From NCBI GenBank assembly GCA_021234155.1, contig JAJEKV010000047.1:2466494-2530493 (forward strand): a stretch of 64,000 nt of DNA, read 5' to 3'. A model generated the notes under the pieces. The model did no database searches. It was not told the origin of the DNA and saw only the letters and a program-made list of their open reading frames with translations. Positions 58,969 through 64,000 of the stretch are shown here, piece by piece. Made by a program: the position numbers and the translations under genes. Source of the stretch: Isoetes taiwanensis. Its lineage: Eukaryota > Streptophyta > Lycopodiopsida > Isoetales > Isoetaceae. Numbering within the stretch: position 1 is the first letter of the stretch; each line of letters begins with the position of its first letter.

Positions 58969-59331
58969 CCCGGCAATGCCGGGCACAAGTTTACAAAAGT
59001 TTTTGAGCTTTGCTTTTGAGGGTGTGACTTTTTGGAAGAAAAAAACGGGTTACCGGCGAAAACTTTTTTTTTCCGGCACTTTTTCCTTTCCGCCACGTTT
59101 CTTGACGGAGGTAACTCTTTTTCCGGCCTCGCTCATGCCGGACTTTGGCCCGCTCACGCCGATTTTTGCATTTTTGTGCGTTTCTGGCTGTGAGAAATCA
59201 TCTTCCATACAAACGTGCCCTAAATTTTAGCCGAGCGAGTTGATCCGGCTGCGAAACGGCTATGAGCTGTGATTAATCATGGCCGGATGAAGAGGAGCCA
59301 AACCCTTCGCAGGCTTAGGATTTAGGGTTTT
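58969..59331 (+). promoter_or_regulatory. GC-rich hairpin block and telo-box; possible 5' end of a gene
   Basis: CCCGGCAATGCCGGG (58969-58983) is a perfect hairpin followed by many ccggc/gccgg motifs up to about 59290. tttagggttt (59321-59330) is a telo-box of the kind found just downstream of plant promoters of translation-related genes. Splice-bounded blocks follow downstream (a block after tttgttttgcag at 59761, ending before gtaagt; blocks near 60654 and 60846), but I could not assign a product. Confidence 0.3.
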
Positions 59332-61815
59332 CGAACTCTGCATATGCATTTGCCATAGTTATGTATTCCTAAAATCATTTTCTATTCCTTAGTGGTCAAG
59401 ACGGCCCATCTGATATAGCTTCTTAGCATTAAGGATCAGGAGTTTCCAGGATTGGAGCTTCAAGTTTGGCCAGGTATTCAACAAAAACTCCGGCATCCAT
59501 GGAAAAGATTTGGATCTTAGTTTCCGGCATCCATGGCAGCATCTTGGTAAGCAGGGTTCAATCCATGATCTTTGCTCAACGTTCTTCTTCTATTCCGTTG
59601 GGGGTTTTTAGGAGTTCGATTTAGAACATGATCTGCATCAGGGTATGGGAAAGTTTTTCTGCTCTCATTTTTCCCTTTATTGCTTTTGAGTTTGGTCAAA
59701 ACAGTGTTGGAGATCATTTTTCTTTCTCTTTGTTACTTTCTGCCATCGTTTGTTTTGCAGGCATTGAGGACAAAGGCATGCTGTCTAATCTAAATAGCCA
59801 ATTTGTGTGTAAGTTTTCTTCACCATTTTCTAGCTATATTTGATACATTAAGTTTGTCCATCTTGATAGTGGAGATTTGCAAAATTAAAACTGAGGCCAT
59901 CGTCGTTTCATGCTTTCTATTGTATTTTCCTATTTTACTTTGAAGCACTATATGATGTATTGTGAGTATATTTGCCAGTCAAATATGTAGATCCTTTTCC
60001 ACTGAGCCCCACTCAGGCTGCAAGTTCATTTTGTGACTCATTATGAGATCCCTCCTGCAGTTTGAGCAGCCTCAAGACCTTGCGATTAGTTTCCAACAGA
60101 AAAAATAGGAAACTAATTTCAAATTGTTTGCCATTAGGAGCTTCTCATAAATTGCATCTCTTCACTAAAGGCAAAGAAAATCTTATTTCTGTGATGCTAA
60201 GCTTCTATTTTCTTAATAAATTTGAATCCATTTGTTTGCTTGATCTGTTCTCTGCCCATTAGATATAGAAAGCTATTTGCATATCAATAGATGTCATTAT
60301 AGCTTTATATTAGAACATAGGAATGCTTTTCTTATCTTATCTTTTTAAAGTTATATGCAAACATTAATTGCATACTCTTGCCAATTTAGTAGATGTTTGT
60401 TGATATCCTTATAGTGCTTGCTTTTTTCAATTCATGCTTCCAAACCTTCAAGATAAACATGTGAAAGATAAGCTGGCATTTCAAATATTTTATATCAATT
60501 CCAAAGTTTGTAGAGCGATGCTATTGGTGTCCCCATAGGGCTGCAAGTTAATCTGTATTAAACTTCCTTCTGCTCCTTCTGTTTGTTGGACTTTCAAATG
60601 TTCTTCTTGCATTTTTTATAATACATGACTTCGACTGAAATCTTTTATCAGGATTTGAAGAGAACCTCAAGTTTATTGCAGATTCGAATCCCTACAGAGA
60701 TTTTTTAAAAGGACACATTTGCAGTCGTATATTGTCCTGCTCCTTAGTATGAAATATCCACTGTGTGCACATAATTACTGTATATTTTCAGTACTTTTAT
60801 ATCTGTCTACCTCGATTTCTGTCTACTTCATACATTGTGCATGCAGGCATTGAATTCTTTTTAGTTTTGGTGGGAATCCTTTCTTTGCATTCAGTAATCT
60901 CTTTTTCTGTCAATATTTCCACCATAGAGACGTGTCAACCCCATTCCGCTGTCTTCGTTTATGTCAAAGAGCAATTGTACACAAGCTTGGAGACTCTCCG
61001 GTACAGATTAAATTAAGACATGCATTCACCTCTTGCTGCTGATAAAAGTCCAGGAGAAATGGCAGTTGAAGTTTGTGCCAATCTGTTTGCCAAACCAAGA
61101 TAATGCAAAATCTTTATAACAACATGAACATCCATTCCATTTTCTTTGTACGCTCATTTCATTTAGATTATCTATATCTTATATTGTGTTTTGCATGTTC
61201 TGATTTAGAGAAAGGCATATCGTGCAGCTTTTGCCTTGTTTTTGATCATTTTGCATTATTTTTGCGTGGGCATTAAAATTCAAAAGCTTGATATTCAAGT
61301 TCCAGTACCAGTTCCATCTTTGATCAAGTTCGAATAAAAAAGCGTTGGTTTTAAGCTCAGGCTGTTGCATCACATTAGGTAACGGTTAATCTTAAACCTT
61401 GCTGGAATAAACAACAAAACCAAAATGCTGAAATGCAAAGAACTAAAATGATGGATCGTAGCTAACTTTGGCAAGCTACTTAGCTATGCCAACATTTGTA
61501 GCGCACTTTTAAAAATCAGATCTAATGTAATTTTTCTTTGAATGTGCAGATCTTGGAGCAAGGGACATGCGTGGTGTGGCGCCTGAATAAGACTGCACAT
61601 GCAACTTAGTAAACTGCATATTTTTACCTAATGCACAATGATAATAGTAAACAAAACAAACATACCCAATAATGTATACTATTAGGAATGGAAAATATCC
61701 ATCTGTCTAGCACAAAATGTGCCTGAAAACAAGACAAACGTACTAAACAGCACCTAAATCCTCTTCCCCTCCAAAAGAAAAAAAAAAACAAAATAGGTTC
61801 GTTTGAGAAAATAGC
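59332..61815 (+). other. Possible intron-containing gene, unidentified
   Basis: Pyrimidine tracts followed by AG and short open blocks occur near 59761, 60062, 60652 ('FEENLKFIADSNPYRDFLKG'), 60846 and 61550. They do not assemble into a recognisable protein. Long pyrimidine-rich non-coding text between them is consistent with introns. Confidence 0.2.
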
Positions 61816-61817
61816 AA

Positions 61818-61862
61818 AGAATAGAATAGAATAGGGTTTTAGCGTCCACGGAGACCAATCAC
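61818..61862 (-). mobile_element. LINE-A 3' stub, copy 7
   Basis: An AGAAT tail (61818-61835) is followed by only about 27 bases of the LINE-A end (ttttagcgtccacggagacc), minus strand. Confidence 0.65.
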
Positions 61863-61915
61863 CATCCAAAACAACATACGAAAGAGAATTTAATCATTCC
61901 ATCTATTCAAAGAAG

Positions 61916-62348
61916 TGTTAGCAGAAATAGAAGCTATCTAGGGACTAACTAATCTCTTGGCTGGAGCCATTATCACGGAAGGCTTCCATAGTTTGGGTCT
62001 GTTGGCAAGAACTGGCAAAAACTGGGTAAGGTTGGTAGCTGCTGCTCCTCCTCTCTTCCCAATTTGGGCAAAAATGGGGTAGGACCCCTATTTCTCCACC
62101 CAAAATAGCAAGTCCCACTTAGCCAATTGATTTGGGCCAGGTGGCACTTCCTTATTGGTGACATTTAACTAATTATGCCTTAATTAATCTAATTAGGTAA
62201 ATTATCCTCTAATTTTATTAACATAGCTAATAAAAGCCATTTTAAGTGAATCTAAGTTATTCCCTATTAACCCTTAAGGGTTTAATTAAATATGGGTGAC
62301 ATGTCATGGTATGCATACGTATACTATATAGATACCTGGAATGTCACA
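61916..62348 (-). mobile_element. Probable 3' LTR of the Ty3/gypsy element
   Basis: On the minus strand a polypurine tract (62349-62362, complement of cttcccccctt) is directly followed by TGTGACATTCC, a normal LTR start, so the right border at 62348 is firm. The left border is inferred from tgttagcag at 61916 (TGT...ACA ends on the element strand), giving about 433 bases. The outer target duplication cannot be tested because the other LTR is outside the window. Confidence 0.55.
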
Positions 62349-62362
62349 TTCTTCCCCCCTTG
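62349..62362 (-). other. Polypurine tract
   Basis: A purine-rich run (aaggggggaag on the minus strand) immediately upstream of the LTR start; primer for plus-strand synthesis in LTR retrotransposons. Confidence 0.65.
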
Positions 62363-63042
62363 GATTAATGATGTCCTCAGCATTAGAGTTAGTGGAGATT
62401 GAATGTACCGAAAGATAACTGTTACTTATTGATAATGAATGCAAGATTACATATATAAGTCATAGGATGGAAGTCCTTTACCAAACACACGAATTACAGT
62501 AATAATAGTCAAGAGCGCACTCATAACACAAAACTTGAAATACAAGAGTTGGCCTCCAGGCTGAGGCCTAGCTTCTTCTGTAGTCTGTCAGTATGCTCTA
62601 CTGGCTTGCAGAAGTACAGGACGTTAGTATTTACAAAATGATTTAAGTAGTGTGGTTGAAGGGACCACCCCCTTAAAGGAAATGAAAAATATGAATCCAA
62701 GAATCCTATCATGCCTAAGGCTTGCATGTCGTCTCGGCGTAAGGAATGGCTATATTCCCATTATAGCCGCGAACGAATGCGTCCTATCATGATTGCCTAC
62801 ATGCCCAGTTCCCCACCTAAGATGCATGTAACCCAACCCCTAGAATGATCCCTGTCGGATTTCTTTCATATGACCCCTGTCGGACCCATAACACAATGCT
62901 TACCGTTAGGGTTGGAGTTGACCGCATCTTGAATGGTTTGACCCTGGCATTTTTTCATAAAGTCCGGGTAAGTCTTATCCAAATCCGCTTTAAGAACCCA
63001 TGTTGCATCTTCTATGGGTAAGTGTTTCCACTTAACCAAGTA

Positions 63043-63465
63043 TTACAAAATTTGAGTTCGACAGGTTTGCTTATATGCGCGATCAAGGAGAGCTTCAGGC
63101 ACAATCTCCAACTGATCCTCGGTCATCTTTAGAAGTGTTGGTGTGTCAAGAACCTCTTCTGGACCAGGATTATGCTTCTTGAGAAGACTTACGTGGAAAA
63201 CTTTATGGATCTTTAAATGTGCGGGTAGATCCAATCGGTAGGCCTGAGAACCTATCCTTTCGGTTATTTGAAAAGGACCCGTCCATCTAGGTGCAAGCTT
63301 CTTACAATTGCCAATCTTAAGTTTGGCTTGTTTCACCTTGATCTTTAGCCAAACCGAATCACCGACCTGAAATTCCCGCGACGTTCGAAGTCGATCAGCA
63401 AAACTCTTTTGCCGAGCTCTTGCAGCTAGCAAGTATGCTCTAACTTCTTCCACAAGTGCCTGCAT
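63043..63465 (-). pseudogene. Chromovirus integrase C-terminal region, GPY/F and chromodomain start
   Basis: Contains 'FADRLRTSREFQVGDSVWLK', 'KLAPRWTGPFQITERIGSQA' and 'HKVFHVSLLKKH' (GPY/F module). It then enters a chromodomain whose next segment, 'YLVKWKHLPIEDATWV', lies in the same frame just past a TAA stop at 63043-63045. The aromatic cage and Trp region are thus encoded but cut off by a single nonsense codon. Confidence 0.85.
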
Positions 63466-63477
63466 ATCTGTAAGCAG

Positions 63478-63979
63478 CTACTGAGAAACTTCCACCTTGG
63501 AAACTGGGTTATGCCACGTGTCCGGAGTGAGGCATTGGTAGCCATAATTTATCATAAAAAGAGACATCCTCGAGGACTCCTGTTTAGTGCTGTTATAGGC
63601 AAACTCCACCAAATGGATATAATTTGCCCATTGAGATTGTTTGTTCCAGACGTAATTACGTAGCATATCTTCAATTATGCGATTGGTATGCTCTGTTTGA
63701 CCATCTGTTTGCGGATGATAAGTGTTCATGGCAAGCTTAGTTTGAATAGTGCTGAATGTTTCCAGAATGCACTAACAAACTTAGGATCCTGGTCCGATAT
63801 AATGGTAGGGGCATCTCCTGAAGACGAAATACCTCCTTGGTAAACAATAAGGTGGTGTCCAATGCAGTGTCCATGGTACGACATGGGAGAAAGTGTGCCA
63901 TCTTTGAAAGTTTGTCGACCACCACCATTAAGGCATCAAAACCCCTTAAGGTGCGCGGAAGTCCCACGATAAAATCCAT
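63478..63979 (-). pseudogene. Chromovirus integrase core, frameshifted
   Basis: 'MDFIVGLPRT' and 'VVVDKLSKMAHFLP' carry the first catalytic Asp (near 63910). The second Asp ('SDQDPKF', near 63790-63800) is in another frame. The Glu in 'TYHPQTDGQTEHTNR' (near 63690-63725) is in a third block. All three D,D,E residues survive, but at least two frame breaks separate them. Confidence 0.85.
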
Positions 63980-64000
63980 GGAAATAACTTCCCATTTTGC

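Larger units (their letters stand above)
62363..64000 (-). mobile_element. Ty3/gypsy chromovirus, 3' part of pol
   Basis: The minus strand carries the integrase core (63478-63979), GPY/F module and chromodomain, then a ~550-base 3' spacer, polypurine tract and LTR. The rest of the element (gag, protease, RT, RNase H, 5' LTR) lies beyond the right edge. Frames are broken, so this copy is not autonomous. The presence of a chromodomain places it among plant chromoviruses; the lineage is undecided. Confidence 0.85.

Noticed and set aside
58808-59230. 140-codon + strand ORF
   Set aside because: Its second half translates the palindromic ccggc block, and no homologous domain is recognisable.
1-64000. 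CRISPR arrays, operons, rRNA genes or organelle DNA insertions
   Set aside because: No regularly spaced repeats, prokaryotic gene organisation or recognisable rRNA or organelle gene sequence was seen.

Overview
The window is nuclear DNA from a land plant with a large, repeat-rich genome. A fern or other non-seed plant is my guess, but no sequence here proves it. The eukaryotic evidence is GT-AG introns inside recognisable conserved proteins (TFIIF beta, a TMEM256/DUF423 protein, a Ulp1-type SUMO protease), non-LTR and LTR retrotransposons, tRNA-derived SINE-like sequences and many microsatellites. There are no operons, ribosome binding sites or CRISPR arrays.

Layout. 0.7-6.7 kb is almost entirely retrotransposon: a short + strand 3' end of a LINE family (called LINE-A here), a minus-strand tRNA-derived SINE butted against a 112-bp AGAAT microsatellite, a 4-kb degenerate minus-strand LINE-A copy, and the 3' end of an unrelated poly(A) LINE. 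6.72-7.15 kb holds one exon-sized piece of the tRNA m2G10 methyltransferase TRM11. 8.7-9.5 and 10.8 kb hold further LINE-A 3' ends. 11.3-14.9 kb is the best gene of the window: TFIIF beta (RAP30 homologue) in six exons with a 2.35-kb second intron, carrying small frame disruptions in its C-terminal winged helix. 15-20 kb is AT-rich with short tandem repeats. 20.2-22.5 kb is an L1-like LINE with a 158-bp solo LTR nested in it and a tiny LTR element (TRIM type) beside it. 22.5-37 kb is mostly AT-rich sequence with one LINE-A 3' end, a SINE-like tRNA relic and faint LTR-retrotransposon traces. 37.5-50.4 kb looks richer in CpG; it contains direct and tandem repeats and a second long LINE-A copy, here on the + strand. 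50.4-57 kb carries gene pieces: a truncated TMEM256-like gene, an unidentified minus-strand exon pair, a second TRIM and a Ulp1/SENP C48 peptidase domain. 59-61.6 kb may start another gene (telo-box motif followed by splice-bounded blocks), but I could not identify its product. The right edge is a minus-strand Ty3/gypsy chromovirus with integrase, GPY/F module, chromodomain, polypurine tract and a probable LTR.

The protein-coding pieces show no functional linkage. What ties the window together is the repeat biology. LINE-A occurs at least seven times, always ending in the same compound hairpin 3' region followed by a microsatellite tail whose unit differs between copies. The TRIM family is caught in three states: solo LTR, permuted, and internally deleted.
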